Below are positions 33,401 through 45,320 of a DNA stretch of 64,000 nucleotides, piece after piece. Source of the DNA: Eumeta japonica (lineage: Eukaryota; Arthropoda; Insecta; Lepidoptera; Psychidae); NCBI GenBank assembly GCA_005406025.1, contig BGZK01000091.1, positions 496,001-560,000 on the forward strand. The letters are read 5' to 3'. The notes under the pieces were generated by a model that did no database searches, was not told where the DNA came from, and saw only the letters and a list, made by a program, of their open reading frames with translations. A program made the translations under genes and the position numbers. The first letter of the stretch is position 1; the number at the start of each line of letters is the position of its first letter.

Positions 33401-36400
33401 CTTCGACCAAGCATAATTCATTATAGATCACTATAAAAGCAGACTTCTATATGATCACCCTTGAAATTAATTCTGTTGGTTTCTCAACCAAAAAACAAGG
33501 AAATGTATTGACTTAGGAAAGGTATTGATAATTTTCACTTAGAATATTTTCCTTTTGTGTGTGATAGGCATTTGTTATTATATTTTGTTTTAAGCTTTCT
33601 GTATAATCTATTATTCGTGTTCTTTTTCTAGGCTAAGTATTGCGAACTAGCAGGCGTAGACTCCTTGTTAACTTTACCAGAGTTATATTTCAAACCAACG
33701 GATGTGGATAGTCTAGTTTCATATGTGGAGTTGGTGGCAAAGGCGGCTCCTAGTTTGCCTGTTCTGTATTATCATATACCGAGTATGAGCAATGTTACTG
33801 GTGAGTATGGTCTTTAACAAAAAATTTAATTCATAAGAATATCAATCAATATTAGAATGAATTCAAAGAGTATGATAACAGCCTTAAATATAAATGTAAA
33901 TATACTAAAAAATTCATAGCTGGAACAAGACTAGAAGATATTGAAATTAAGTGGTCAATACTGAAGCTTTCTGAATTCTCATAAATAAGACCACATATTA
34001 TGTTTATGATATATTTATTGTTCATCTGATTATTTACAAACTTTTGCATTCTTTGGAACGGTTGTAAAAGTAGTTCGTTTAGGCTTCCTTAGTGTTTCAA
34101 TCTTCAATAGCTTCTTGGAACCATGCGGTATCCATAGAATTCAAAGCTTCCAAACCTTCACATGTACCTACAAAACTTTTTTCTTTGGGCTCATACTAAT
34201 ATCTAATACAGCACGAATTGTTCACAAGTAACTTTTTTCATCAGTTTCAATTAGTTGTGGTACAGTATCACTATTAGTTTCGGTAACCGCAGTCACTGGC
34301 CAACTGCATGTAAATCTTCAAAGAAGTGATCATCATCATGTCTGAATTCACTGAACGAGGAATATACAGAGCTAAGTACAAGATGTAGCTTCAACTCCAA
34401 ATGCCAATTGAAGTCTCTGGCAACTTGGTAATTAAGTCACAGCGAAAATCATAAAACATCATGGCGTGAATATTCTCTCAACTTAAATTTATTGGAATGC
34501 TAATACACAATTGCAAAAGGAATAATACTCCACAAAAACTAAAAATAACCTACTCCTAGAGTTATATTTTCAAAAACTGTAATTGTTATTTAATACTCCT
34601 ATTACAAATGGCCAATTTCAGAAATTTTCAGTATGACCCAAATAATAGTGGTATGCATGATTAAATAGAAGTTCACAAGGTTGATAGCATACTATGTACT
34701 TAATATAATTTTTTTATATAAGTCGACCATGTTACTGAATTTTAGCAACACAAAAGATTTTGATTTGGATCTTTAATTTAGATTATTACTTAAGTGCACG
34801 ATTTCTCATTTTATAAAACAATGAATTTTCAGTGAATATGCCGTCTTTCGTCACCGCCGCCACCGCTCGAATAATCAATTTTAAGGGCATCAAGTTTACG
34901 TCCAACGACCTGAGTGAGGCCGCTCAAGTGTTGCGTGTACTAAAAGATGGACAAGAAATGTTTTTGGGGGCTGATACGGTAATATATTCACATTTTTAGA
35001 AGCTTTTGTGGGAGAGGGGATTTATACATTTAATAATCCAATTTTAAGGATTTCGCCTGCCGGTAGATTATTTACAAACCTGAAAGAAAGCATGTCAAAT
35101 ATTCACACAGCTGCACTGAGTAGATATAAGTATGGTCAGTGGCATACATAAGTTTTGGGTAAAGATAAGTCAGTCCTGTAACCAGTGAATCAAAACTTGC
35201 CTGATAAAATGCGAACGAGAGATACCATCTCAGCCATTGTAAATATATCGGCAATGATGTCAATACGACAGGGCTTAGTTACTACTAGTGCCATGATGAC
35301 CACTAGTTTCTTTAAATTCTAAAAGTATGAAAATAAATGCATGACAAAATGTTGACAGCATTTTTTTCATAAGTTTCTGCTGGAAATGTAGATGTATTTA
35401 GTGTATAAAAACTTGAATATGAATTGCATCACCATTTATATATTATTACGAGCTATTAAAACAATAATAAAAGTTTAACATATTGCAAGGCACTAGTGGA
35501 TTTAATATCAAATACCTTTTTAAAATTTAATTTTGTGTTTTATGACAATGGTATCAATGTCTTGCTCTTTTTATAGTAAATTTTTCATTTCTATTTGCAT
35601 GTTTAAATTACAGGTCTTTGTGTACTGATGTGTATAAGTGCCATCTAGGGGCGATGGCAAATATTAATTACAGCACATGTAATTAAAATGTTAATAATAA
35701 TAGTAAAGAAATAATTTGATGCTTATCATTACACCATTTTAAATACAATTTTTACATAAAAATGTTATTGAAATTCATAAAATTGTTTATTTACAACACC
35801 TATTACAGTTTAATTAAAAATAATTTTCAATATAATAAAATTACAATTGACCAAATATAATATATTAATCTTTAATACCAAAGGATCAAAAGAATTTCAC
35901 TCTATCATATGATATTTGATAATATTACAAGATAGTTGCGTTTTTGTTGAGATATTGCCTGTTTATACATTAGTGTGAGTACATGTACCTTTTCATATTC
36001 TAGACAATTTCAAATTTAGTTGGTGTGCTTTCTGTTTTTGTTGCCTTTTTCTGTGCACCATAACCATATTGTGTTCATACTCAGGAGACAAGAAAGAAAA
36101 AAAAATGACAAAAATGTATAGAGTTTCCTTTTCAGTTGTTAGCTCCGGCGGCATTGCTCGGTATCAAATCGGCGATTGGGACAACTTTCAATATCTTCCC
36201 GCAGTTGGCACAAGACATATTGAATGCTGTTGAAGCAAATGATGTTCAAAAAGCTAAGGCACTACAAGAAAAGTTGAGCTTGGCTGTTGAAGCTCATACT
36301 CCAGAAGGTAGTTGATTTATGGAGATTGTCTTTCTGACTTACCTGAGGAAAATCATGACATACACTAGTCTTCATTCATATATCACCTTTTAGAAAATTA

Positions 36401-37372
36401 TAGTTTAAGAAAATTTCAAAATTATTTTTGATATTTTCTTATGATTGCCTTTTTGAAAAGGGGATCATGGAAGATGTATAATTGAGAATACAATAAAAAC
36501 AAAGGAAATATAATACATTCCCTTTCTTTTCCTATCCCTCTCACTTTGTTTTGCATTTATTATGTCAGTAGCTTTTGTCTGTGGCTCCGCCCGCTTTACA
36601 TAGAATGATGAAATTTTTTTTGGATAGGACTTAGTAAAATCCGTACTTAGGTAGCGTCTGAGCCTCGACAAAAGTAAATATGTAATATTTCAAGTGAATC
36701 ACATATCGCTTCGGAGTGTAATGAGTCAATTAGTCAGTCAGTGGTATTTCACTTATATATATATATATATATATAGATTATAAAGTCATGAAATTTGTAT
36801 ATTTTTACAAATAACTTTAAACTTTTTACCTATACTGATGACATAAATTAATAATTATTTTGATAATATGTATTTATTTAAATTAACATATAAATACTAA
36901 ATAATAAACATTCATATTGAATTTTATGAATCAACAAATGAACAATAGTGTTATTTATCAGCAGTCCAACTCTTTAACTTGTCATAAATTTCTGTATCGT
37001 TTTTTCATATCATTTGTATCAGAAGCAGATTTAGAGTTTGATGATAGGCAATAGTGTGTTAGTATACTTTTCTTCAAAAAATTTCATGTAAAATTTGTGA
37101 ATTTCAAGTATCGTCTAAGCTTCCAATGTAGATAATTGAACTTTGAATTTTTTTTTTAAATCACTGTTAATTTTAATTGTATCCTTATATATATTTATAT
37201 TATATTCTAATACGTGAATATTTTAGGTCCATGGGTGCCCATAATGAAAGTTGGTATGGAATTAGTTACTGGAATAAAGGTTGGACCACCCCTGTTGCCG
37301 CAAAAACCGCTTTCCGTCGAACAGAGGAGTCGCATTCAGACGAAACTCAAAGCGCTAGGACTGTGCAATTGA
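30448..37372 (+). CDS. NPL: N-acetylneuraminate lyase (sialic acid aldolase), complete, seven exons
   Basis: The enzyme splits N-acetylneuraminate into N-acetylmannosamine and pyruvate in the cytosol; it belongs to the DHDPS/NAL TIM-barrel family. Exons: 30448-30450, 30959-31088, 31646-31791, 33632-33800, 34833-34978, 36136-36307 and 37227-37372. All have GT/AG borders and agreeing phases, giving 303 residues (vertebrate NPL is 320). The first coding exon is only the ATG, directly before GTAAGA. Visible motifs: GGTTGE (about 46-51), which holds the pyruvate carboxylate; VLYYHIPS with the catalytic Tyr (about 139-140); GIKFTSND with the Schiff-base Lys (about 170). The end QTKLKALGLCN is typical of animal NPL. 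AATAAA follows at 37604. No damage. Introns contain only AT-rich sequence. Confidence 0.95.
31792..33631 (+). other. Third intron of the lyase gene
   Basis: AT-rich intron of 1.8 kb between TTG|GTAAGT and TTTCTAG|GC. Short open frames at 31961-32143 and 32308-32542 are chance. No repeat family recognised. Confidence 0.6.
34060..34460 (-). pseudogene. Unrecognised, broken minus-strand coding-like fragment in a lyase intron
   Basis: On the minus strand the sequence reads, with several stops and slips, DHFFEDLHAV, SDTVPQLIETDEKSYL, TCEGLEALNSMDTAWFQEAI and TNYFYNRSKECKS. The codon-like texture and composition are unlike the AT-rich intron around it. I do not recognise the family. It could be a decayed transposase or a retrocopy of a host gene. 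Confidence 0.25.
36753..36775. repeat. Short AT microsatellite in the last lyase intron
   Basis: About ten TA dinucleotides followed by GATTATAAAG. Probably variable. Confidence 0.7.
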
Positions 37373-37603
37373 TACCAAAGAACCAGATTGCCATATCAAA
37401 ATCGATTTTTATTTTTGAGAAAAATATATTTTTGATATTCTTATGTGAAATTTTAGTGTTTTAATTCCTCTTTTAATTGTTGTTTCCCTGTTAAACGTAC
37501 TTTTTATAAAAAAAAATATTAAAATATACTCTTTATTTAAAAAAAATTGCATTACAATTGTAATTTGATGAATATAAAACCATCTGCGGACATTTTAGGC
37601 TGT

Positions 37604-37609
37604 AATAAA
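37604..37609 (+). promoter_or_regulatory. Polyadenylation signal of N-acetylneuraminate lyase
   Basis: AATAAA 231 bases after the stop codon, followed by a T-rich stretch (GAGTTTTTTACTTTAATC) that fits the downstream element. Confidence 0.6.
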
Positions 37610-38454
37610 GAGTTTTTTACTTTAATCTATTGAATCTGTATGAATGAAGTGATATTACAACTAAACTTTCAAATAATGTATGTTAATGTACAATCCTTCA
37701 TTCTCGGTTTCGATCCCGGTTTCATGTTTGTTATGCTCCTAGAAAATATTTTCTAAGGAATGAAAATATATTATGGTTATTTTTTTCAAATATAAAATAA
37801 TTTGTTTACAATTTATTAACATACATATTTCTCACCATTAAATAAAACGTACCACATATGGTGGCTGGCGTTATTTTCGTGTATATGATGCATATTAGTT
37901 AATTCACAGTGTTTTTTGTGGAAATCCACGAGAGAGGTTTATGATCAGCAGTGGACATCTAATAATTATTAAACGAATGCCACTTTGTCGTTCATTTGTC
38001 TGCAACACAAGAAATATTTTATGACCTTTGTAATAGTTATATGGTAGGTTTGTCAAGCGGACAAGCAATGTAATTATATATAGTAATAAGCATGTAATGG
38101 AATCACAGAATTATGTAAATTATAATGATCAATGTTAGGGACAGGTTTTGATTTGATTGATTTGACAGTTTCTATACATTACAAATTAAATCCTTCAAAC
38201 TGCAACATCTTTTGACACGAGTTGATGCTTAGACTCATCATGAAACACTGGAATTTGAGAATAGGTATTGTATTCATGAAATCGCTTTAGCTGTAGGTAC
38301 TATCACATTAGACGATATCTGCATAAATAAAGTTTATTGCTATCTGTGTCTTACTTCAATAATTTGCACCTTATATTTCGACTGTAATTAAATTTTCTTT
38401 TCTGTAACTAATCTCAAAAGTTTGAAACAACTATGAATGAGTAACTGACGATAA

Positions 38455-38610
38455 TTTCAAGCGGGATCGCCGTGAGAACCGTATTCGGAATTGAGAGCGG
38501 GATTGAAACAGCAAATGCCTCTGGAATTGAAACCAAAAGCGGGAATGAATGCGGAATCGGGTCTAAAATCTCGATCAAGAACGAAAGCGGGGTAGCGACC
38601 CTGGGATGAG
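38455..38610. repeat. Degenerate GGGATTGAAACC/GGAATCG hexamer tract
   Basis: GAGCGGGATTGAAACAGCAA, CTGGAATTGAAACCAAAAGC and GGGAATGAATGCGGAATCGG are the opposite strand of the GATTCC-rich tracts elsewhere in the window. A short piece of the same kind (GGTTTCGATCCCGGTTTC) is at about 37706. Confidence 0.5.
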
Positions 38611-38983
38611 TATCAATAAGGGATTATTACTATAAATATGGCGGTATTTATTCTATGTTCTATATGGGTAAAGTCTCAGGCGGCAACTAGTCACAAAATT
38701 ATATCAATTTTGTAAAAAAACATCTACAACGCTACAAAAAAATACACTTTATTATCTACTTGAAATTTAAATATTTTGTAAACTGTTTTGAATTAAACTT
38801 GATTAATATTGGATTAGTAAACAGTTTAATCATTGTGATATGCATTTTAATTATTTTGGTAAGTCACAATTACATTGTTGAAATTTTAGATTTGCATCCT
38901 GTCTCCGTGGTTACGTTCATTATAAATAGGAATCGAAGTTCGTGGTGGGTGAATGGCATTTTAATTCGTGTGAATAAATAGAG

Positions 38984-39275
38984 CTGAGGGGGCCGAGAGG
39001 TCAAGAGTGTTGCCTTCTAATCATGAGGCCATGGATGTACCGTGTTGGAGTCCAAACCGCGGCTAAATTGACAAATGAATTTCTAACTTAGGCCGCATGC
39101 ATTAAAAACCATTCGTTTCGTGCCGGAGAAGGCAGGTTAAGACATTGATTCCGAACGCTAATGTCACCGCACTGGTGACAATACTGATTAACAGATCGCC
39201 AGCATCGCCGAACGAGGCTAGCGTGGAGTGCATAGTTGAATATGAATACAGACTAATTCAACCCTATCAATATTT
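38984..39275 (+). mobile_element. SINE-like element with a tRNA-like head
   Basis: GGGGGCCGAGAGGTCAAGAG, then TTGCCTTCTAATCATGAGG and TGTTGGAGTCC have the layout of a tRNA gene: GGCCGAG-GGT as box A and a degraded GGTTCGAGTCC as box B. The rest (GGCCGCATGCATTAAAAACC, CGTTTCGTGCCGGAGAAGGC) is an unrelated body of about 190 bases. No Pol III terminator or target duplication is certain. It is a decayed SINE and not a functional tRNA. Confidence 0.6.
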
Positions 39276-39502
39276 CAAATAAGAAACAATGTTTTAGAGA
39301 ATGCCTTGGCCGTGTAGTGATATAAACCTAACAGAGTTACAAATAAATTAAGTCAGCGAAGAAAAGGCAAACATTTAAATAATGGCGTTGATTTTTAATT
39401 TGAATCTTCCGAATCACTTAGCGTTATCTTTTCTAAGTGCATCTATCGTCGAAAATACAGACTGGACAATTGTTACTATTGGAGCATTGAAGGAAAAGCT
39501 TG

Positions 39503-39507
<5 letters not shown>

Positions 39508-39563
<56 letters not shown>
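39508..39563. repeat. Long AT dinucleotide microsatellite
   Basis: About 27 AT repeats without interruption, followed by CTATCATATATATGG. Two overlapping open frames coding for repeated Tyr-Ile come from this tract and are not genes. Length likely polymorphic. Confidence 0.95.
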
Positions 39564-39785
39564 ATCATATATATGGTTATCTAGGAAATGGCTCTATCGA
39601 TGTCATCGATATCTATCTATTGATGTACCGTCAATTACCGTCAATTTTTACTTTGATAATGTATTCCTTTTCAAATTTATATATGTAGAAGTCTTCCCTA
39701 AAAAAAATTAAATAAAAAATCTAAATGTTGTTTTATTTGGCGCCGTTTAGTAGAATTTTGAGGTAATTGGATATTTGTATAGTCG

Positions 39786-40045
39786 ACTGCCTGATTGGCG
39801 CAGTCGGTAGTTGGTAGTTGCTGCGCTGGGGGCGTGGGTTTGCTTACCGCACGAGACAACCATTTATTTATTTGATTAAAAATTGATGTTTTTTGAGTCT
39901 AGATGTTTCAATGTATTATATGTATATATTTACAAAAAAAGAGTACTAATGTATTGTATCAACTTTCTGGTACCCGTAATACAAGCCCCTTTGCTTAGTT
40001 TGGGATCAGATGCTGCTGTGTCTATGTCCGAAGATTAACAAAAAA
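39786..40045 (+). mobile_element. tRNA-derived SINE of lepidopteran type
   Basis: The head CTGCCTGATTGGCGCAGTCG followed by GTAGTTG, CGTGGGTTTGCTTACCGCAC and GAGACAAC has a box A (TGGCGCAGTCGG) and a decayed box B. The body ends with CTGGTACCCGTAATACAAGC and TTGCTTAGTTTGGGATCAGA, a tail that I know as common in moth and butterfly SINEs. Length is about 260 bp. Box B carries changes, so transcription is doubtful. Confidence 0.8.
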
Positions 40046-40534
40046 ACCAAAATTATTAATACAAAACTTTTTTGGAAACAAGATTTTATTCAAAAATTCA
40101 GTTGTAATAAAACGAAAATAATAATTTTATGCAAAGGATGTCCTGATGAATATCGTTTATATCGATGAATATAATAAATAGATCGATCGAATTCATTCAT
40201 AAAACCATCTGCATACTGTACCGATGTTAGGGTAAACATTGAAAAAATTAATAGCTATTATTGTAACAAATATTCTATTACATCAAAGAATTTCAAAAGA
40301 TTGTAGCGCGCAAAAATTCGGTTTATACAGTTTATATTTCTCTTTTTCTGTTTTCTATTCGCGCCACAAATTTTGAAATTATTTGATGTAATAAAATATT
40401 AAGTACAATCATGGATATTTATTTTGCTTGAATATTAATAAAAAAAAACCTTTTTCACAGCTGGTTTTTAGAAAAGTTTTTTTAAATAATGATTTTATTA
40501 ACAACTTTTTGATTTGTCTTAATCTGTGCATATG

Positions 40535-40770
40535 CTTAAACAGTCTACCACCCCAGTGATCCGGGAAAAGGGTAAGGGTTTAATTATAATAGGGTGCGTT
40601 CTGATGCCCTGAGGTGGTTCGTTCGCAGCAATATATTTTTCGACACCCTATTGTTATTATATCATTATATTAGTACGGCCTCACCTTCACTTGGGTGTAC
40701 ATTCTGCCGCCTATTTTGGGTTGTACCTTACTCACGCCTGACGGAAATTGCAGTCCGAACTTGATTTTGG
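40535..40770. repeat. Probable dispersed repeat fragment
   Basis: GC-richer block with AATAGGGTGCGTTCTGATGC facing CGACACCCTATTGTTATTAT, a 14-base inverted pair. Wording such as CGGCCTCACCTTCACTTGGG and TACTCACGCCTGACGG has the look of a lepidopteran interspersed repeat. No coding frame. Confidence 0.4.
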
Positions 40771-43400
40771 AGTATTCTTCCTTCTAGACAGGTGGCAGAT
40801 CAATGCTAACGACTTCCATCTCATCGATTTCTGCAATCACAAACGAGCCCAAAGTCTATAGGGTTGCAACGTTTTATAATCGAGTTCCTTTGATTACCTT
40901 TCAAACTCTTTCGTAACCGACTGCCTTTGACAATCCACCTACCTATTACTCCTTTGACTATCTTTAGATCCTGAAAAGTCCAGAGTACGCGCTAAGTCAA
41001 ATCAAATGACCCCAAACACGACCGGTCTATCTTGTTTAGTTCAGAAGTTCCTATGTTTACCTTCCGTCTTCATCTTCAGAACCTAGATATCATCTATATG
41101 ATATATTTAAACTTGGTAAAATCTCTGGTCCTATGACCAGAGTTTTTATTAAGGCAAGACAAATGAGCTCAAACTCAGTGGGTTTATCTTTTTTAGTTTA
41201 GGAATTTTTATGACCATCTTCCAACTTCATCATCAGACCAGCTCCATGATACCATAACATTGCATTATCACCGAAGATATGCAAATACACCAAATTTGAG
41301 TTTAATCGAATGCCGGGAAGTGGTTGTAATTTAGCTGCCAAGATTCGACCCACACATATTAACACGGCAAGTTAAATAAAAGCTTGTAAAAATTACATAG
41401 TTGCTATGTGATTGTTTCTCAACAAGAAATGGCTCTATACGACAACATGACAAACTACAGATGGTGATATACATATACGTGATAGTTATGTATCTAAATA
41501 TTTATTATTTGAAATGAACTTATGCAATTTTTCCCATGGGAACTTAACATTTCCCCACAGAAAACTCGAAAGACGCAGAGTAAAGCTCGTTTGCCAAGGC
41601 ATTAACTTTTGATATATATATATAAACTTTTAGTATGTTGCAAAGTGCCCTTCAAGTTCTAATGATTGATAACTTGATAAATAATATCGGGAACTTATTC
41701 CAAAAATTTCTACATTTTATTGGTTTATTTCCAATTTCATCAGGAAATCTTCAATAGGAGACACTAGAATTTCCTGATGAAGTTGGAAATAAACCAACGG
41801 AACCTTGAAATACTCATTTGTCTAAGTTTTCTATTTTACTTATTAAGTTATTTAACATCATGAATAAGGTTTATCAAGACTAATGATTGATGTACATTGT
41901 AGGACATGGAATAAAATGAAAATTCATGTCAATTGTGTGTTGCCTTGTAGGGGGAAATTCTATGAACCAGCCGATTTCCTATATCACTACTGCTTTAATA
42001 TTTTCATTGCAGTTGGTGGATATTTATTTCTGTTATTAAATGTAAGGCATATCGACTTGCACCAACCCATTGCAAATTCTGATAACATTAATATACTAAG
42101 GGGTCTATTATTATTACAGTAGATAGCTATAAAATTAATACAGAAAATTCATTACGAAAATCGAACAGAAAAATAATTAAGTACTTTACATTAAATGGAT
42201 AACAAATATAAAGGTATGTATAAATTGGCGTGGGAACGCCTATTTTTTACTGACTACAAAAAGTAAGAGGTTTCTTGTTTTTCTTTGCGCATTATTTTTT
42301 GTAGGTATGCTGAGCGATAATTTTGGCAGTTGTCGAATGATTTGGAAAATTATTTTTTTTTTCGATGAATACTCTCAAGGTATCTCATAGACACTAAGTC
42401 AAAATCTGATGGGATCGTGGGGAGATACAAGGACACCCACAGATGTTATAAACACGTATTGTGTTTGAACTCTTTTTTTTTTAATTACTCCCCAATATTT
42501 GCGTCTGTGTGTTATCATCCCATACTGCTTTGCTGATGATGGAAGCCCCATCACTTCTTAACGATTACGATTTAGGTGGTAATTCTGCGATTTAACGACA
42601 GAAACTAATCTAATGGTTTTTAGTAGAACCAATACACAGAATTAAAGTTACTTATTAATCTACCCACATATTTTCATTCACTTATGTAATTCCATTCTGA
42701 TAATCTAAGGAAAAAAAATCATCGGAACAATTTAGCGATAATGCCAGAAACAATGAACTAGTTTTATGTAGGAGTGAATGCAAATGTAATCTGCATGAAT
42801 TACAAAACTTTTATATTATAAATAATAAGAATAGTTTATACAGTTTGTATAAGAATAATTTGGTGCTAATAAGAAATAGACCCTGAAATAGATTAGTGGA
42901 CGAAAAAATCTGGATCGGAATATGCTTTCCACTTGCTCCGTACGAAAGTGGAAGAGATGCATGACCAATTATATTAAATATGACGTATTTCACGTGCAAA
43001 GTAATAAAATGAATTACAAAATTATAATTACTATATAACTCAAAAATGTGAAATGAAATAACTTTTATAAGAATAAAATATAAACTGTCTTCAAAAACCA
43101 TTTAAGATCGAATTGTTTTTGGAGTCGGTTAAAAATGAATATGGAAGATGAAGTGTTGAGTTAAAAGGATTATTAAACTTATTAAGTAGACACTGTGGTA
43201 GAGCCACATTGCGGACAACTTGAGTTCAGTACAAAAATGGGCCGGTTCGATCAGTAGAAACAGTTTTCACTATTGCTTTTCGTCCAGTAAGTGAGAGTTT
43301 CGATGATGCACTCCTCTCTCCGTTCCATCAACCTGATTTCCTTCCCTTAGATATCTTATTCTCATCCAAGAGACCTATCCATGACGTAAAAGTACAGTTT
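40771..43400. other. Intergenic, no gene seen except the hairpin noted separately
   Basis: Two weakly similar blocks (near 41020-41060 and 41160-41200: AGTTCAGAAGTTCCTATG and AGTTTAGGAATTTTTATGAC) suggest a duplicated repeat piece. Open frames (41883-42122, 42811-43101) are unremarkable. Confidence 0.4.
41719..41798. repeat. Hairpin with 29-base arms
   Basis: TTGGTTTATTTCCAATTTCA then TCAGGAAAT pairs with ATTTCCTGATGAAGTTGGAA then ATAAACCAA (one mismatch) around a loop of about 20 bases. Isolated in AT-rich intergenic DNA. Confidence 0.85.
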
Positions 43401-43410
43401 TAAAAATAAT

Positions 43411-43808
43411 AAATTAATGTCTGATAAACAGTTCGGTTTTAATTGGGGTCACTTAATAATCGGTGTTTGCGTTTAGCTCATGCATCACATTTTTTGAGCA
43501 TGGAAGAATTTGCCAGATGTAATTGGAGAATTTTTCGATCTCTCCAAAATATTCCATTGTGTTTATCATGAGCTTCTGGTCCGGAGACTACGTCATTAAG
43601 GAGTAATAGACAAGGAGCCCGACCTTCTGAAATCGTATTTGAATGACAGAGTTCAGAGGATTGATGTGACTGGCATGAGAGCTTCTGGATTTGTAATTCA
43701 TACTGGTAATGGGTCACAGCGATTAATCCTTGGTCCATTTTTAATTTTGATTCATATAAATAACTTACCTGGCGTCTTTAAGGACTTTCATGAGATATAT
43801 TTTAGATA
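43411..43808 (+). pseudogene. Non-LTR reverse transcriptase fragment, broken
   Basis: One plus-strand frame from 43411, with four stops, gives DKQFGFNWGHLIIGVCV, then EFFDLSKIFHCVYHELLVRR, LLKSYLNDRVQRIDVTGMRA, then QRLILGPFLILIHINNLPGV. This is the order of blocks 2 to 4 of a CR1/Jockey-like reverse transcriptase (QFGFRxG, FxDLSKAFDxVxH, SYLxxRxQ, GSxLGPxLFxxYINDL). The first catalytic Asp context is kept (FDLSK), but the A/F-x-Asp-Asp box is missing because the fragment ends first. Minus-strand open frames over it are shadows. Confidence 0.8.
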
Positions 43809-45110
43809 ATAAACTTCAGTAGGTAGCGGGATCCTCACATCGGTGAGTTGGCGGATAGGCGTAGGTCTCCTGGAAATGAAATTAAAAGATAAGAAATTTG
43901 ATCGACATCCAAACCACGAGATTGTTTTATTTTGGCTGTTTCCATAGCTTGATGTCATATAGCATCCTGCTTTGTGGACATGCTGCAGGTGTCCACGCTG
44001 CATGCTGCAGGGTGCATTTAGGGGGTCATGAAACTTAAGGTGGGTGTTTGTCTTACTATTGTATTCAAATTGCAGTCAGTCCTGCCTGCACTTCGTATGT
44101 GTGACCTCACCCTGATTTGAAAGCTGGATACGCCCTCGATCCTACGGTTGCTCACATAATTTTTCACATGGAGCCCTAGACTTTACTTAGGGTTTAAAGA
44201 AATTGGAATTTAAACTCTGGTATCGCAGTTTTGATATGAGAATATGATACACGTAAGAAAAAAATTGAAAATTGTTCAAGACAAATAGTAATAGACTAGT
44301 TTTATTTTTATTTCTAAAAAGGTTGAGATTTTTTAACTAAGGTGGGGGTTCTGTGTGCGCATTTTCAATAAGATATACAGAATTTTCTTATCAAAGAGCA
44401 AAAAGGTATTATAGAATTGCTGAATATTTAGAGGACAAATAGACATAATCATTTCGACTTCCTATCTTCCTCGAGGTTTATTTTTTTTACAATAGTTTTA
44501 TGCATTATTGTAATTCTGTACAATACTGATTTGAAAAGAGCTATCCTCAAGTTTCTTGCTCACTCGAGGAGTAACTGACTTACTTACGAGTGGTAATTTA
44601 AAAAAAAATGCTAACTTCGAAATGCTGCAAGTTCTTGAAATATTATCATGTATTTCAAGTGCTATTTTATAACATAAAAAATAAAGATATTTGGAATTTT
44701 AATTTGAATTACAAATTACACGTTGAATAAGATTGCGAGTGTTAAACGTTTTCTTCCATTGACTTATTGTACCCACCCGTATTACAGTGCATCTATAAAT
44801 AAGAGTGATGCAAGTGCATCACATTCCTTCGTATGTTTATGAACTGTTGTGTTTTTACTAAGATAAGTAAGGTGATGACATCTAATATTCAAGATCAAAT
44901 CCGTTTGCTTCAAAAGTAAAATTCGTATCCCACAGAAGCTGCTTTTGATTATTGCACACGTCGAAAGTGTACGTGATTGATTTATCTGTTTCTTTTAGGG
45001 AATAACAAAAAGTTACCAAAAATACATGTAGATACTAGCTTTTCACTCACGTCTTTGCCCGAGTAGACTTAGAATGTCATCCTTCATCTCTTCTTCATCA
45101 TCCTTCATCT
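43809..45110. other. Intergenic, no gene seen
   Basis: Follows the reverse transcriptase fragment; the GC-richer piece to about 44200 (CAGTCCTGCCTGCACTTCGT, GGATACGCCCTCGATCC) could be another part of a dead repeat. Beyond that AT-rich. Confidence 0.4.
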
Positions 45111-45119
45111 TGCTATCAA

Positions 45120-45320
45120 TTCCAATTTGGTTCTCGTTTTTACTTGTTCGGTATTACGATTTCGATCCCGGTCAAGCTCATTCAAGATTCTAATCCCCTC
45201 GCATACGCGGTTTCGACTCCGATCTAGTGCTCAATTTAGCCCCTGGTTCTGATTCTAGATTTTGCTTTCCGTCCAGCTTTTAACTCCGATACCACCACTG
45301 GTCATCCCGATTTGTACGAA
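45120..45320. repeat. Degenerate GATTCC/GATCCCGG hexamer tract
   Basis: GATTTCGATCCCGGTCAAGC, GGTTTCGACTCCGATC and CTGGTTCTGATTCTAG words step at roughly six bases, as near 1378, 12640 and on the other strand 38455 and 50800. Confidence 0.5.

Noticed and set aside
38984..39060. A tRNA-Ser/Leu-like gene
   Set aside because: The box B region is degraded and the acceptor stem does not pair; SINE-like body follows.
39382..39711. Open frames of 109 and 62 codons
   Set aside because: They exist only because the AT microsatellite reads as repeated Tyr-Ile in two frames.
39786..39860. A tRNA gene on the plus strand
   Set aside because: Box A is good but box B is altered (GGGTTTGCTTACC), the stems do not close, and a SINE body follows.
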